A DNA stretch of 64,000 nucleotides from Apoda limacodes (taxonomy: Eukaryota; Arthropoda; Insecta; Lepidoptera; Limacodidae): assembly GCA_946406115.1 (NCBI GenBank), contig OX291545.1, forward strand, positions 13,158,001 to 13,222,000. Reading direction: 5' to 3'. The notes under the pieces were generated by a model. The model saw only the letters and a program-made list of their open reading frames with translations. It was not told where the DNA came from and did no database searches. The translations under genes and the position numbers were made by a program. Position 1 is the stretch's first letter. Every line of letters begins with the position of its first letter. Shown here in pieces: positions 20,609 to 33,237 of this stretch.

Positions 20609-22680
20609 TCCTTATAGTAAAGTTTTTTTTTTTTTTTTTTTTTATCAGGTAGAAATCGGCTTCTAGGCGCTGGCGTATCAACATTCATTTTATTTATACA
20701 TAAATCCGACAACGTTAAGACAGTTATGGCGCCGCGACAAAATATATGACTGAATGGCTAGGCAGCTACCAAAAATCCATATGTGACGACGACATAGGCT
20801 AGTTGGGTGCGCATCCCCTCGTCTCTTCGCTCATCTTACCTCGCGATTGTTGTCTAAACGCCTTCGATGGCGACTGAATAAAAGCTTGTTTAGGCTGTGG
20901 TATTGAGAAGAATCATAGACCAGATTTTAAGTTATTAGACTTCACGCAATACAACTGTAAAAACCGCATTCAATTCCTTGCAGTTACGGTCATCATCTCT
21001 CGGCTCGTGCGCTTTTCATAAAATACTACCTAACTGCTCGTCGCTACGCTTCTCGCTACCTAACTTTGTCCTACCTAGCTTTTCCATTTTTAAGATGTGG
21101 AAGAAGTTAGGTAGCGAGGAAATAGAATCGCGGCTGTGTTAAACTTGGCACTGTACCTTACGGATTTTTGATTTATGCCTACATACCGCCAAAAAGTTTT
21201 TATTGGTCTTATAATTAATAAAATGAATTAAGACAATTTGTTTTAAAAAATATGTACCATATCTATTGCGCAATTTTACCTAAATTCCTTTTATTTTTTG
21301 TGACGCAACAATCGAAATCCACTTACATAATATTTTGAAGACAAGCCTGTATGGCTCACACCTTTCCCTTTCAGCAAAGATAAAAGCAAACATCATTAAA
21401 TTTGTATAATATTTGGTTGCTTTAGCGCCATTTGTTGGGCATTAAAGGGCAAAAGTTATTTTTTTTTACGAAAAACTTATGGTTTCCGCCGATTTTTGTA
21501 TTTCATTTGTGGGTCAGAAGGTGCTAGGATTTTTATATTAATTCTATCTTTTAAATCATTGCCATAAAGAATTACGTGAATCCTGTGTCCGTATAGTGCT
21601 TACTGCGCGCTACAGGTACACCATAAATCAGCAAATGTAAAATAAAAAAGCATTCTTTACGTGATACTGTGTAGTGTAGTAGGTATATAAAATAGTCCAA
21701 TAATGTATAAATAGTCTCTCTCTCTCTCCTTTTACTTTGTTACATTTTTTTGTCTCTTACATTAATGCCATAAAGCAGCCTTTATCAGTAGGTACCTATA
21801 TCCTGTCTCCACGCCAGAACTGGCTTCCGGCTGGCGCTGAGCCAACGCCGTAGTCCCCAACACTACGAGTATACGACCAAAGTTACGGTCTTCTATTAAA
21901 ACAAACCATCGCAATTGCATGAAATACAACCGAAAATTTTATTTATGACTGCTGTTGAAAGCGTAATTTGTGTTAAAATAAACTACTATTTTGTGCAATA
22001 TGGGTCATGTTTCGAAATATGTAATTTACGATTAATATCGTCTTTTAAAATATATTGTGTTATCTTTGTAAGATTCCATAACCATACTAATGGCAAATCA
22101 TCATCATAATCGATGGGTTTCTATTCTACAGATCCAAGAGTGCAATTTACAACTCCCCCCTTACATGTTATAAAGAAACAAATTAGTAAGTTTGATAAAA
22201 GCACTATACAAGCTTGGCCACAACTGAGCATAACCGGACTCTGTGAGGCGTGCCTCCGCTATACCTAGTCCCGCACACTCACGATCGCCCGGTTAAGCTG
22301 CGTTTGCGGGCCGCGGCAGTAATGTACCTACTATAAATAAATCTGATCATGCGGTCAATGAGGTCTGTTAATGCCCCAAAGTCAGCAAAGTTTGTGTTAC
22401 GGATACCAGTCTAGTATTCCTTTATATCAATGTATTTGCCGAAGAAACTATGTATTCGTTCTACATGATCAAATTTATTTGAATAAGTAACGATATCGTA
22501 ACCTATGTATCTGCGAAAGGACACCGAGTAGGGTATTGATAAAAATACAATTTAACAAACATCATGTAAATAACAAAATTTTTGACCAAAATCAAGAAAA
22601 CTAGCAACTTTTTGACTATTCCTTTAAACATTTAGTAAAGACTGCCTAGTAAAATCAATTCTCGTACCAACCTTTTCTGA
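20609..22680. other. noncoding stretch with one strong inverted pair
   Basis: A 15-bp perfect inverted pair, CTCGCTACCTAACTT at 21052-21066 and its complement at 21104-21118, brackets a 37-base spacer. A CT microsatellite sits around 21715-21728. No gene or assigned repeat is visible otherwise. Confidence 0.4.
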
Positions 22681-22689
22681 AATTCGATC

Positions 22690-22925
22690 AGCCTATAGCA
22701 GTCCTCTGCTGGACATAGGCCTTTCCTAATGAACACCACTACATCCCGTCCTCAACCTTTCTCATCAACCACTTCCAGCTACCCTTTTCGGATCATCGGT
22801 CCAACCAATCAATCCGTGGTCCACTCAAGACTCGTCTGCCCCAACGGCCATCGGTTCTGCGACAAACACGATCTGCCCATTACCTACTACTTCAACTTGC
22901 TTATTCTGTGGGCTATGTTGAAATT
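22690..22925 (-). pseudogene. C-terminal coding remnant of an RTE-like reverse transcriptase
   Basis: On the minus strand the frame starts IAHRISKLK, runs into stops, and continues with RWPLGQTSLEW, which I recognise as the worn C-terminal region of the common lepidopteran endonuclease-reverse transcriptase. The matching plus-strand landmark is CTGCTGGACATAGGCCT. Several stops and shifts make it non-functional. The plus-strand 71-codon frame at 22729-22944 is a shadow. Confidence 0.6.
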
Positions 22926-23033
22926 ATCTGAAATATACATTTGAAAATTGATATAGACTGTTTTAAATTTATAATTTTAATAATTTCGTGCAACATTATA
23001 ACAAGTACCTGGAGACCGAGTTTTGCTCGTTTT

Positions 23034-23112
23034 TTTAACAACGCCATCTATTGTCAAGTAGCCTTAGTGTTGCTTAATAACGCCATTTATTGTCATGGAG
23101 CTTTAGTGTTGA
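23034..23112 (+). repeat. two-unit tandem, about 40 bp each
   Basis: AACAACGCCATCTATTGTCA then AGTAGCCTTAGTGTTG is followed directly by AATAACGCCATTTATTGTCA then TGGAGCTTTAGTGTTG. The units differ at a few positions. It is a small local duplication. Confidence 0.6.
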
Positions 23113-23179
23113 TGTGTCGGTAAAGAATAGTATTACTAGATGTCAGTCATATTTTTCAGTTTATCATTGCCTGAAAACA

Positions 23180-23350
23180 CGAATAAAACAACGTTTTCTA
23201 TAAATAAAACCTAGCTAGATCGATTTATCGCCCCCGAATTTCATGAAAATCGTTGGAGCCGTTTCCGAGATTCAGATTATTTTTCTATATATGAATATAT
23301 ATACATACTCGTGTATACAAGAATTGCTCGTTGAAAGGTATTAGATATTA
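23180..23350 (+). mobile_element. 3' end of a LINE-type dispersed repeat
   Basis: The block has TCGATTTATCGCCCCCGAA, TTTCATGAAAATCGTTGGAG, CCGAGATTC, an AT-microsatellite and AGAATTGCTCGTT. I recognise this order from a widespread lepidopteran repeat. The final TATA-rich part serves as its simple-sequence tail. Confidence 0.5.
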
Positions 23351-24595
23351 AACGGGTCTTATCACGATAGGTTTGTTGATGGTCGCGTTGCTCGAAAGAC
23401 GCACAAGACGAAGGGTAGATAGATATATCTGCCCCATGTTATACCATTGTCTGCTACCTGCACTGCGCATCTGCGCATCTCCGCAACCAAGGTGCAAGAA
23501 ACTGTGCTGAAATATCGGAAACAAAATGAAACGTATCGTAGTCGGACCCGTTTAAAATATTATTGCATAAAAAAACCAATCATTTATTTCCCGAGCTTTG
23601 GTTTTGTAATAATAATGCAAGACATATTTAAGACCTGCCTTTAAAGGATCAATATTCAATTATTTCGTCGGCTAGTAAAATAAAATTCCAGAACTAAAAA
23701 AAAATCCTTCTTTAGAAATAAGTACGTTGTTTCCGTATCTTATCTGGACCGACTAAAGTAAGTTCTTTTCCTGTTGTTTTGTTATTCGATACGGGGTTGA
23801 AAACAATAGGGTAGTATATTGATATCTCCAGAGTCCTCGAGCGGTTGTTCCGATCGCGAGGCGGTCTCTTAGGGAGCTCAAGTATCTTCAGCCGTGCTAC
23901 TCGCCGCCAGATTCCCTCTTTGTCTCAATCCACTGAGAAGATATAAAGTGGGTAAGAGCTTTTGAGACTTCAGAATGGAATTTGCAAGTCTTAAAAAATG
24001 TCACATTAAAAAAAATTAAACCAGCAGTAGTGACTGAGATAAGTGTTTTTTAAAATTAAAAATTCGCGTGCTACATATATTTCTTTAAAGGTTTTTATCG
24101 TGACCTCGTCCGTTCAGAGTTCACAGAAGAGTACGCAGAATAATGCTACAAGGATAACCATTTAGAGGATGACTTCATTCCATATTTACCTTAGGAGATG
24201 TTTTTCCGAGAATAAACGGTGAAATTATTAGACTAGCCCCAGGTTTGACGGATTTTGCTCTTTAAATTGGCATAATAATGGCAAATATGTTATATGAAGC
24301 TAGGTTTACACGATCACAAAAATTTTACGATTTTTTTATTAGATTATACTAAAAATTATATAAATACTTACTACCGTTTTATATTTGGAATCTCTAAGGC
24401 TACACAGGTAGGAGCCTCGCTTAAAGCTAAGAGCCCCAAGCACTCTGGCGGCTTGATCGTAGCGAACAGACAAAATAGTAACTATGACGGTAGCACTGCG
24501 CTAGGTAACGAACCTAGCCATAGATTAATATGTAATAATGATTATTACATAACATGTAACACAGTTTTTTTTTATATTACTCAGCGCCGTCAGGT

Positions 24596-24803
24596 CTCAA
24601 ACTAAGCAAGGCTTGTGCTATGGATACCAGACAACGGATACAAATAAAAATGCATACTTTTTTGTGTGAATACATACATATTATATATAAAGAAAACACC
24701 CAGCCTCAAGACAAACACAAATAATATATGTTTGTCTTGTGCGGGAATCGAACCCACGCCCCTCGATTCAGCAGTCGGGTCACTGAGCCACGGAGCCGAC
24801 GAA
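24596..24803 (-). mobile_element. tRNA-derived SINE, apparently full length
   Basis: On the minus strand the head reads GTCGGCTCCGTGGCTCAGTG (A-box-like), ACCCGACTGCTGAATCGAGG, then GGTTCGATTCC (B box, 24744-24754). The body follows with GTCTTGAGGCTGGGTGTTTTC and a TATGTAT-rich stretch, ending ATAGCACAAGCCTTGCTTAG then TTTGAGAC. This is an internal polymerase III promoter followed by a SINE body, not a working tRNA gene: the cloverleaf is not intact and no anticodon arm is evident. Confidence 0.8.
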
Positions 24804-25098
24804 TATTATAGAACGCAGCTAAGCATTTATACGCACACACAGCCTTACCAAATTAAAAATATTGAATAAAACTAATATAGCATTTGAAAATATACTGCTT
24901 ACTACCGGACACAGATTTCTTTTATAGATATTTGACATGGATCAGACCTTCCTTGTCGTCGAGGAGGTCGTAAAATCCTCAGTTTGTTGGCTATTGCTTT
25001 TATGCAGATATCGTTTGTCCACCATTTTATTATTCTCCGCATCCAATCTACTCTTCTTTGTCGATGCTATATAAAAAAAGCCCTATAAAAATGACTTC

Positions 25099-25200
25099 GT
25101 AACTAAATACTCTCGTAAATATAACCCTTCGTTTCTTAATACCCTCGTAAGTATAACCCTATGTATCTAAATATTCTCGTAAGTAGGTAGGAATATAACC
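25099..25200 (+). repeat. 32-bp tandem repeat, three units
   Basis: Units start at 25099, 25131 and 25163. Each reads roughly GTAxCTAAATACTCTCGTAA followed by (A/G)TATAACCCT. The third unit carries an extra GTAGGTAG insertion. Confidence 0.65.
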
Positions 25201-25916
25201 GCAGCTTTGACCTACATAATACTGTAAGGTAACACAGAGGCTGATCAAAGTAATAATCCGCTGGGAAAAGTTATTTACTTGAGCTTTTAAGCAATTAACT
25301 TTCTATTCTAAGTCAGCCTGCGAGAAAATCCATTGTGTAAACTCTTAGCGGGCATTTTACAACTGTTTACGAGCGTTTAGCTGAAAAATGGCAGCTATCA
25401 ATTTATGAGCTTAAATTACCTTTTCTTTAATAAATGACATTCCATTTAATAATTTCATTTTATATTACCTGTACATGTAATAATGCTACCAATTTTACTT
25501 TAATAATCTATACCTACCTACCTACTATAATGGCTAAGAAATAAGGAAAGTGTATAAAATTACGGAAAAGGTTATTTTTAGAAACCCCTTTTGGAAGGAA
25601 TTTAAAAGAAAAATTGAACTACAAAAATAATTATAACAGTTAATGAATTACCTGATTCTGTTTTGTAAAAGTTAAAATTCGTAAATTAAAAAAATTAATA
25701 ATAAGAATTTTATATATTAGGGACAGCAAACAAGACAGACAAAACAAGAAATTAACTTGTAATAAAACAATTCTCTGATACCTAAATAATGGATATTACT
25801 CTACAATTATATGCAAGTACCTATCTGCTTGTGTACTTACAAAATAAAATATAAACTCTATTTATTTTATTTTTTATGGTTTCGCATCTTTCATGGGTCC
25901 TGTCGCAATACCATTT

Positions 25917-26030
25917 CAGGGTTCTGTACTACAAATGTAAAAAATATCCTTACAGTCTAGCCTCCTTAGTCTTAAACTCCTGTGTGTGGCTGTCTCGTCT
26001 GTCTGTGTATAACAGCTGTCTTTCAGAAAG
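25917..26030 (+). repeat. 5' fragment of an AGGGTTCCGTA-family repeat
   Basis: It begins CAGGGTTCTGTACTAC, with a degraded GTCTCGTCTGTCTGTG block about 80 bp in. The tail is absent, so the copy is 3'-truncated. Confidence 0.4.
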
Positions 26031-28111
26031 TCAGCACCTATAAATGAAGGGCTTGGGACATAAGTGTTTGTGGGTGTGTATGTATGTACATGAGCTTTCT
26101 TTTTTTCCTTATTTCAATCGATTTCTCTTTACCCGGTATCACGAAGTGGTTAAATTTCCAAAAATATTTAAATAATAGTGGTTCATATTTTTTTATTAAT
26201 CTTTATGTAACATATTCAATTTCGCTAAAACAAGTTCCATTGGATTTTAGGGTGCTATATTCAAATATGACTTATCTAATATGGCGCGAATTTTTTTGCC
26301 AAATTTCTTTGATAACAAATAGAAATAACTCATGCGGTAATTGATGCCATACCATATTTAACTTCTCTTTAGGGAGTTATTATAATAGGTTCAAAAACTG
26401 AAATCTTTCTTAGTTTTCTTTACGTTTTGAGACCTGGAGAATCATTTGCCATTATTTTAAGACTGATGTATGTTTGTGTGTAAGTATATGTATGTAAGCT
26501 TTTTTTTGCCTCTCGATATCTCACGAACCAATGGACCAATGTGTCTCGTGACTATATCAATCGAGTGTGAGCAAAATCGGTCTAGCCGTTTATTTCTATC
26601 GCTAGAAAACTAATTTATTTTAAAGACGCAATAATAATCTTCATGTGTCTTAAGAGATGTTGCTCGTGCGGTTTCGAACTAATTTTTTTATTATAATAAT
26701 TATATACTCCTATAATTAGAATAAAGCCTGATACTGGAAGTACCGGCGTCAGTCCTAGATGCCAGGTCACCTATGCCGTTAGCATTTAGGTCAACCCCAG
26801 CTCATTGTGAACTAAATCGATGTTTACTAACTAAACAACAAACAGCGCAATGTAATACTGCCAGAATTGGTTCAATCCAATGTGTTTATTTACTGTTTAC
26901 TAACTTCGCATCGCGCCCCTTGTCACCGGGAACGTTAGACTAGAAAGTCTATTTACAATAGAAAAAACAGGCAACCAGCTCGTAAGTCATCAAAGGCTTT
27001 ATGTAACATAATGACTTGTCTTGTGGAACTCTTTAAAATATATGATTTTTTTGGTTAATTATATAAATGCATCAGACGAATAGATCAATTTGCATTAGAA
27101 GGTAAATGTTTTTGTTTTTTAAAGAAGTCTTACAATAAAAATTTTTCACTTTTCCCACTTTTGACTTTTGACTTCATTTACACATTTTAAATTTTTTCTC
27201 ACTGAACAATCGCGAGGGTGAAGCAGGGTCCATTCAGAGCAGCTCACCATGGTCTGGCACGAAGGTTCAACTCTGTACTACCTTCCCCAGCGGTCGACGA
27301 AATGTCCTTTTAAGTTCACGCCGGACTGGTTGTACAACTCATTAAGTGCCCTTACCACAACAAGATGTAAAACACTCGAAGGGGTCCGTCTTAATCCAAC
27401 TTAGATGAAGGCTTCAAGATAACTAATAAAAATACTGTACCAAAACAATTGTAAATAAAAATAAAACTTTAATCTTAATTTTTTGAACCAAGCAATATTG
27501 ATATCTAAGTTAAAATACCTAAATCTAAATATTTATTCATTAATATTTTCAATAAAATCATAAAGATACGAAGCGAGATAGTAAACAAATAAATAAGAGA
27601 CTTTACTTTTCGTTTATTTAATTTCTACGTATACTGTGTCGTGTTGTATTGTTATTGTTTCTTATTTATTGTATCTTATTTATATCGTTATTATTTCTAT
27701 CTTTTTATTTGTTGTAGGCGCAGAGCTTACAACTTTATCTACGTTTTCTAATAACTTTAACTCGTAATACCGAGAAAGCGAAAAGTTAAGAAGACCTATA
27801 TACAACTAACTCGAAGTTACGAGAGAAACACTAGACAAAAGAAAAGTTAACAGAGTGTTAAATATTTTCTCTTACTTATTTTCATTTTAATAAAAGTAAA
27901 AAGCAATGTGTCTTGTTTATCTATTCGGCGATCATTGTGGCAAAGTTCAAAGTGTGCTCTACTTAGTTAAGTTATTTCAACCAATTTACAAGCAAACAAT
28001 GCGTGCATTGTTCCTGAGACACGATTTATTTGCGACTGCTTTCACTGAGAAACTTTCTTCTAAAACGGCTGCAGCGGCGATTTGAAAACAACCCGATCTC
28101 TTATCTAGTTG

Positions 28112-29061
28112 CCTTTGTTGTAAGCAGTTTGCTTCCTGGCCTTCTCTCCTTTTGATTATTAACCAATGGTTTGTGTAAAGACAGCTTTGTGTTCGTTCAT
28201 ACCCATGGTACACATGCAAATAGTTTTTGCAGATTGGATATCGTGAGCTACTTAATCGTTTATTTCGTAGCTCATTCATTGACTCTCTTACAGATCAGCA
28301 AATCCTCTAGATGAGTTACAGAAGAGCTATTACAAAAGCGCATAAAGGCGGCATAAGATAAGGAAGCTATGCTAGTTAATTATTGCAGTCTTTAAATTGA
28401 CTGTACATAAAAGTGAAATGCCTAAAAAAAATACTGGTATTATAAAAAGAGCAAAGTTCCGCATAAGAATGTTACGGTAAATATTTCGGGCATCGTTTCA
28501 AAAAGGGGAGAGCATAATAGGCCTTCGTAGTAAGTAGTTTTTTTCCTCCCTTCTCTCCTATTAATTATTAACTAATGGTTTGTGTGAAGAAGGCTATTTG
28601 TTTGTTCATGCCCATGGCACACCTTGTCACACGAGCAAATAGTTTCTGGAGATTGGATATCGTGAGCTACTGAATCGATTTTTCGTAGCTCACTTATACT
28701 CACTCCGTGACAGATCACCAAATCCTTTTCATAAGTTACAGAAGAGCTATTAAAATAGCTTCTAAAGGTAGCATAAGATAAGAAAGCTATGTTTGTTAAC
28801 TATTGCAGCATTTACAGCCCTTTAATTGATCCGGACATAAAAGTGAAACGCCAATAAAATCACTACCGGTATTAAAAGGACTACAGTATGGGGTTCTTCA
28901 AGAATACCCCCGTGTGTTGCAAGCGTCCATAGGCTACGGTGAACGCTTAAAATCAGGCGGACCGTAAGCTTCTTTGCCACCTTAGTAGTATAAAAAAAAT
29001 ATAAATAGAGCAAACTTCCGCTTAACATAATATGGCAAATGTTTTGGACGCGGTTTAAAAA
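28112..29061 (+). repeat. 0.4-kb direct duplication, second unit split by a LINE tail
   Basis: Unit 1 (about 28112-28507) and unit 2 (about 28521-29061) share ordered blocks: TTATTAAC(C/T)AATGGTTTGTGT, CCATGG(T/C)ACAC, GATTGGATATCGTGAGCTAC, GTTACAGAAGAGCTATTA, GCATAAGATAA and ACATAAAAGTGAAA. Unit 2 carries an extra 28876-28999 that is LINE sequence. The 97-codon minus-strand frames at 27986 and 28822 are not recognisable genes. Confidence 0.75.
28876..28999 (+). mobile_element. LINE 3' end inserted in the second duplicate unit
   Basis: The segment starts AAGGACTACAGTATGGGGTT, matching about 10412 of the full LINE, then jumps by an internal deletion to TGTTGCAAGCGTCCATAGGC. It ends GCTTCTTTGCCACCTTAG then TAGTATAAAAAAAA. 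It is 5'-truncated and internally deleted. Confidence 0.8.
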
Positions 29062-30400
29062 GGATATAATTATTGCACGAAAAATTGTATTTAACGTTTC
29101 TCTCACATGTCTCACAAATAAAATTCAAATTCTATTTTTTTTTAACTTAGGACCTAATTTATATTTTTCACATATTGGGGTTAATCCATTTGGGTAACAG
29201 GGACGTCGGGGCGGCTTGTCAGGCCATTTCCGCGAGTCAGAGGTTCGTCCCGAAAATACTCCGCTTATTATTCACAATGAATTATTCGCCTTTCGCATTT
29301 TTCGCTCGACATAGCCTTTGCCCTCTCATTTATTGAACGTGACTCCTTGTCTAAAGCCCTCCAATAATAATTCTTAGACATTCGACTTAATATGTATTGC
29401 GAATACGGATCCTGTTACCGTAAATGGAAAGCTTCTATAAAGATATTCAATGTTCCTTCTTTTGAAGAAATATATCACTTTAACCAATTTTACTTCAATT
29501 TATATTAATTTTGATTTTACTTATTGTCATATTTGTAAGTTAAGGTATCTTAGGTAAGGTCTAAGTATATTAAGGTATCCTTTTATGTATGTTACAATTT
29601 TTTTCAAATAATATCATCTAAGGAAAAATTAGGGCTTTCGGTAGGTTATGGTCCATGTTAGTTGTTTACCATAACTGATGATAAAGCTTTAGAAATGGCG
29701 AAATATATTTTCAATACAATTTTCTTTACACATTTTTTGTAAATATACCTTACCACAGTTTATACGTGCCACCTCATTCATTACATTCGACTCAGCAAGA
29801 ATCAATTCCATGAATGAATATGTATTCCGAGTCGTCCCATAGTAAGTACCTACTTAATAATTAGACACAGATCCTTTTCCTGTTAATTATCGTGAACCTA
29901 TCATAGGTCTAAGTCTCCTAGACTAGCTGATTAATTACGTAAAGTAGTTACATTACACAAGTGTTTGTTTGCTCCTAGGCTTGAATTAACACGTGAATGA
30001 GTTGGTAACTGAGTGAGTTACTAATTAGACTAGGAGCTTTGAATTAATTCAGATTTCATTATGGGTACATAGTTTATGTCGTTTTTTTATTTAAATATGA
30101 TTTTCTTAAATAATGGTTTATTTATTTAAAGGAAATAAAATATTTCTCACAATAAAATCAATACTCGTCAGCCCAATATTTGGACTGATGACGACTATTA
30201 AATATAATTAAAATATCTCAATTTTCCAGTTTTTTATTTTAATATTTTTTTAAATAAAACCATTATTATCAGAAATAAAAGAGAAAAAAACTTTAAATTT
30301 TTTTATATATATACTTAATCGCTTAAACGAAAAATATATTTAATTATATAATGATATTATACTTTAAATTATAAATAAGAAAATTTGAAGTTAACAACAT
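29062..30400. other. noncoding stretch, becoming extremely AT-rich
   Basis: 29150-29420 has mixed composition and no recognisable repeat. 30060-30400 is almost entirely A and T. No gene is supported. Confidence 0.4.
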
Positions 30401-30410
30401 AGGTAAGTAT

Positions 30411-30567
30411 TTGAAATATTTCAATATATGTATTTATATCGTCTTCAGTCATACCATTAAAAGTAAGTTAATAATTTGGTCAATCATACTTTATTTATTT
30501 ATTTACTTTATGTTTATCATGAATAATGACTGAAGACGATGTGATATATTGAAATACTCGTATTTCA
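30411..30567. mobile_element. small AT-rich foldback element
   Basis: A perfect 15-bp pair (ATCGTCTTCAGTCAT at 30438-30452 and its complement at 30526-30540) is continued outward by TTTCAATATAT at 30419 and ATATATTGAAA at 30544. The arms enclose about 70 AT-rich bases. It resembles a very short MITE; no target duplication was resolved. Confidence 0.5.
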
Positions 30568-30689
30568 TATTTTCTAATTTTTTAATTTAATTTTTTCTTT
30601 TTTATAATTTTAATTAATAAGTATTTAATTAAAAATAAAAAAGTATTTTTCTAAAATGCTCAAGTATTGTGCATTGTATGTTTATACTC

Positions 30690-30800
30690 CTGGCTTTTCG
30701 GTGAAGGAAAACATCGTAAAAAAACCTGCATTCAAAAATGTGTGCGCTCGTGGAAGATCCTTGGGCGCAGTCTTCGGGGTTCCTTTGTGCCCTAAAAGTA
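30690..30800 (+). repeat. fragment of the GTGAAGGAAAACATCGT repeat family
   Basis: CTGGCTTTTCGGTGAAGGAA then AACATCGTAAAAAAACCTGC matches 63499-63535. The rest of the family is not present. Confidence 0.5.
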
Positions 30801-31599
30801 AGAACATACATATAAAGGCTAGTTAGAAAAAAAAGGAAACAAATAAATTTCTTTTGTTACTAAAATAATTTTTGACCGTGTTGGCTTGCATGAATTTCGG
30901 AATAGGCAGATTTACACTACTTGCTCCCGAAAAAGTTTATCATCGGGAGAAAATACTTCTTGTTCTGATACTCAGAGTACGTATTTCTATTGTCATTTCT
31001 ACTTCCGATCCCCCGGGAAATTATGTTGGATAGGATTAAGAATAAGCTCCTTTCTCAACTCCAGATCAATTATATGTATCAAATTTCATCTGAATTAAGA
31101 ATTTGTTAAAATAAACTTAAATTCAACACTTATTCCCGACTATGCAAAAGCTAACTACGAGTTTGAAATAATATTCAATTTAAATCTTTCCGCTATGTAA
31201 ACCTAGTCAAAATAAATAAAACAGAAAAAATGTAACAATTTGAAGCATGTTGTCAAAATGGGCTGTAAATATTCGTGGCTCCCTGTAAGAAACCGGCTCA
31301 TATGCAAAACATTGTTGAGCCACCCCTATATTAGCTAACTCCCCCTGTTTTGCCCCATCTCGCTCGCGTTGTCGCTGACACCCCTTTTACCAACACTTGT
31401 CTTTGATGCCTACCTTCTGATGTCTACTTCGCACATGCAACAACTATGAAGTATGTTTAGGTATACTTTGACAGCTTCCTCTAAAATGAACTCGTCACTA
31501 GATAGGTGTTTTCAAAACTCATTGTACCTGTGTAGAGTCAAGCGGGTATATTGGGTTGTCAATGTAATTATAAAATAAACGCACTTATGTGTGACAGAA

Positions 31600-31965
31600 A
31601 ATGATTTTATTTTCTATTAACATGTAGTTAATATTAGTACACCTTACAACCCCGATCCCTTGAAGTTTATCGGATAGAAAATTGCGTCTTAATAAGAGTA
31701 CCAAAAAGGTTTTGTGACATTTTTGAACATTCTTCGAAATGGCTGAAATATGATTTTCATCTCCGCCATTTGAAAAAACTAAATCGATAAAAATATTCCA
31801 TATAATTTTAGAACCTGCCCACAAAATTTCCCGAGAATCGGTTGAGAAATGCGACCTGTAGAGGAGAATATCCGGCCAGACATACGAAAGCATTTTTTGC
31901 CCAGGCTGAAACGGAAACGTCGGAAACTGCACGGGGCACACAAACGCAAAAGAAGGCACAGCGAT
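31600..31965. repeat. possible dispersed repeat of unknown class
   Basis: A 360-bp block open for 141 codons on the minus strand (31585-32010) contains ATCCCTTGAAGTTTATCGG, CATATAATTTTAGAACCTGC and GAATCGGTTGAGAAATGCGA. I recall such sequence as repetitive in moths. The encoded protein shows no domain. There is no second copy in this window to confirm it. Confidence 0.3.
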
Positions 31966-33237
31966 TACTTGTCTTCGACACTTCGACATTATATTCTTCT
32001 TAGCAATCAAAATATGATAATCAACTATAATTTGTTAAATTATATTATAAAATGAAATTCGATAAACTCTACAGGGTAGACAGTTTGCCTATATCGAGTG
32101 CACGCCACTGTAGAATAACAGCTGGTTTTCCGCGGTCTTACCACCGCAATTTAACATGTCCATTCTAACCAACTTTTCATCCCCTTTTATTGTCTTAGGC
32201 GTTGTATTGCGAAATATTTCATAAGAAACTTACCTACCTGCGAAGAATTTAGTTTTTGTACCGTAAAATTGTATGTCAGTCAGCCAACTGGCCTTAGTAA
32301 TGAAAAGTAAAATTGTTGAATTAACCTACTGAGGTTAATTTAGGTCCTACGTGAATGTGGTTCTGGATACTAACCAAAACGTATAAATAACAATAAATGT
32401 AGATGAACTAATATTTTTGTTGGTAACAAAACTAAAAATTAACCGATGTTAATTCTGTAATTCACCTACACTTTCATTACCGATTTTATACTCAAATGCT
32501 ATACGTTATACCTACATACATATCTATTGGTATCATCTATGTAATATATTATAAGTTATTATTGAGGAAATACATTACATTAGCGGCCCGTTTCGCCAAT
32601 TCCAATGTTTGGACTCAAGCCAGCCAGCAATAATCAGGTAATTCTTATTCCGTTCGCCAGAAAATCCTACGAATTGCTAGTTACATATTTTCCATTAAGT
32701 ATGCAACATATTTTATATTCCTCGCTTTCTTCTTCTACGTGAAATAAAGAGATAAACAACTATGTCTCTTATCTTTCTACTTATTTTTTGCTTGTGTGTA
32801 TAAAACTACAGTTATTAAGCTGTCATCATATTGTATTCATACTAATATTATTTTTACACCATCTGCTCTACAATGTCCAATTATGTGTTATGCAAACCGA
32901 CCCTAAAGTAAGTCATTAGATCCCTAGGGATTTAATATTATACCTATATATGTATGTTTTTGATTTGATTGTTAATAATTATGTTAAATAAATTAAGCAT
33001 CGAATTTCTCTCTCTCACTCTCTCTTATCTACCTATATAAACATAAAAAAATATGTAAATTTGTGACTTTACTCTTCTTTCTATCCTTAAACCAATATAA
33101 AATACAGTTTATTGTCGTATAGTTACGAACGCTCGTATTAATTATTATCGTATTTATCGTACTGGTTTTTATCTTCAAAGGGCTGTAGATTTTTTTAATT
33201 GATTGCTAGGAGGTTGCAAATTTGTATTTAGACTAAG

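Noticed and set aside
24720..24803. Minus-strand tRNA gene
   Set aside because: A and B boxes are present, but there is no convincing anticodon arm or paired acceptor stem, and a SINE body follows. It is a tRNA-derived SINE.
31585..32010. 141-codon minus-strand frame as a gene
   Set aside because: The protein has no recognisable motif and the DNA resembles repeat sequence.
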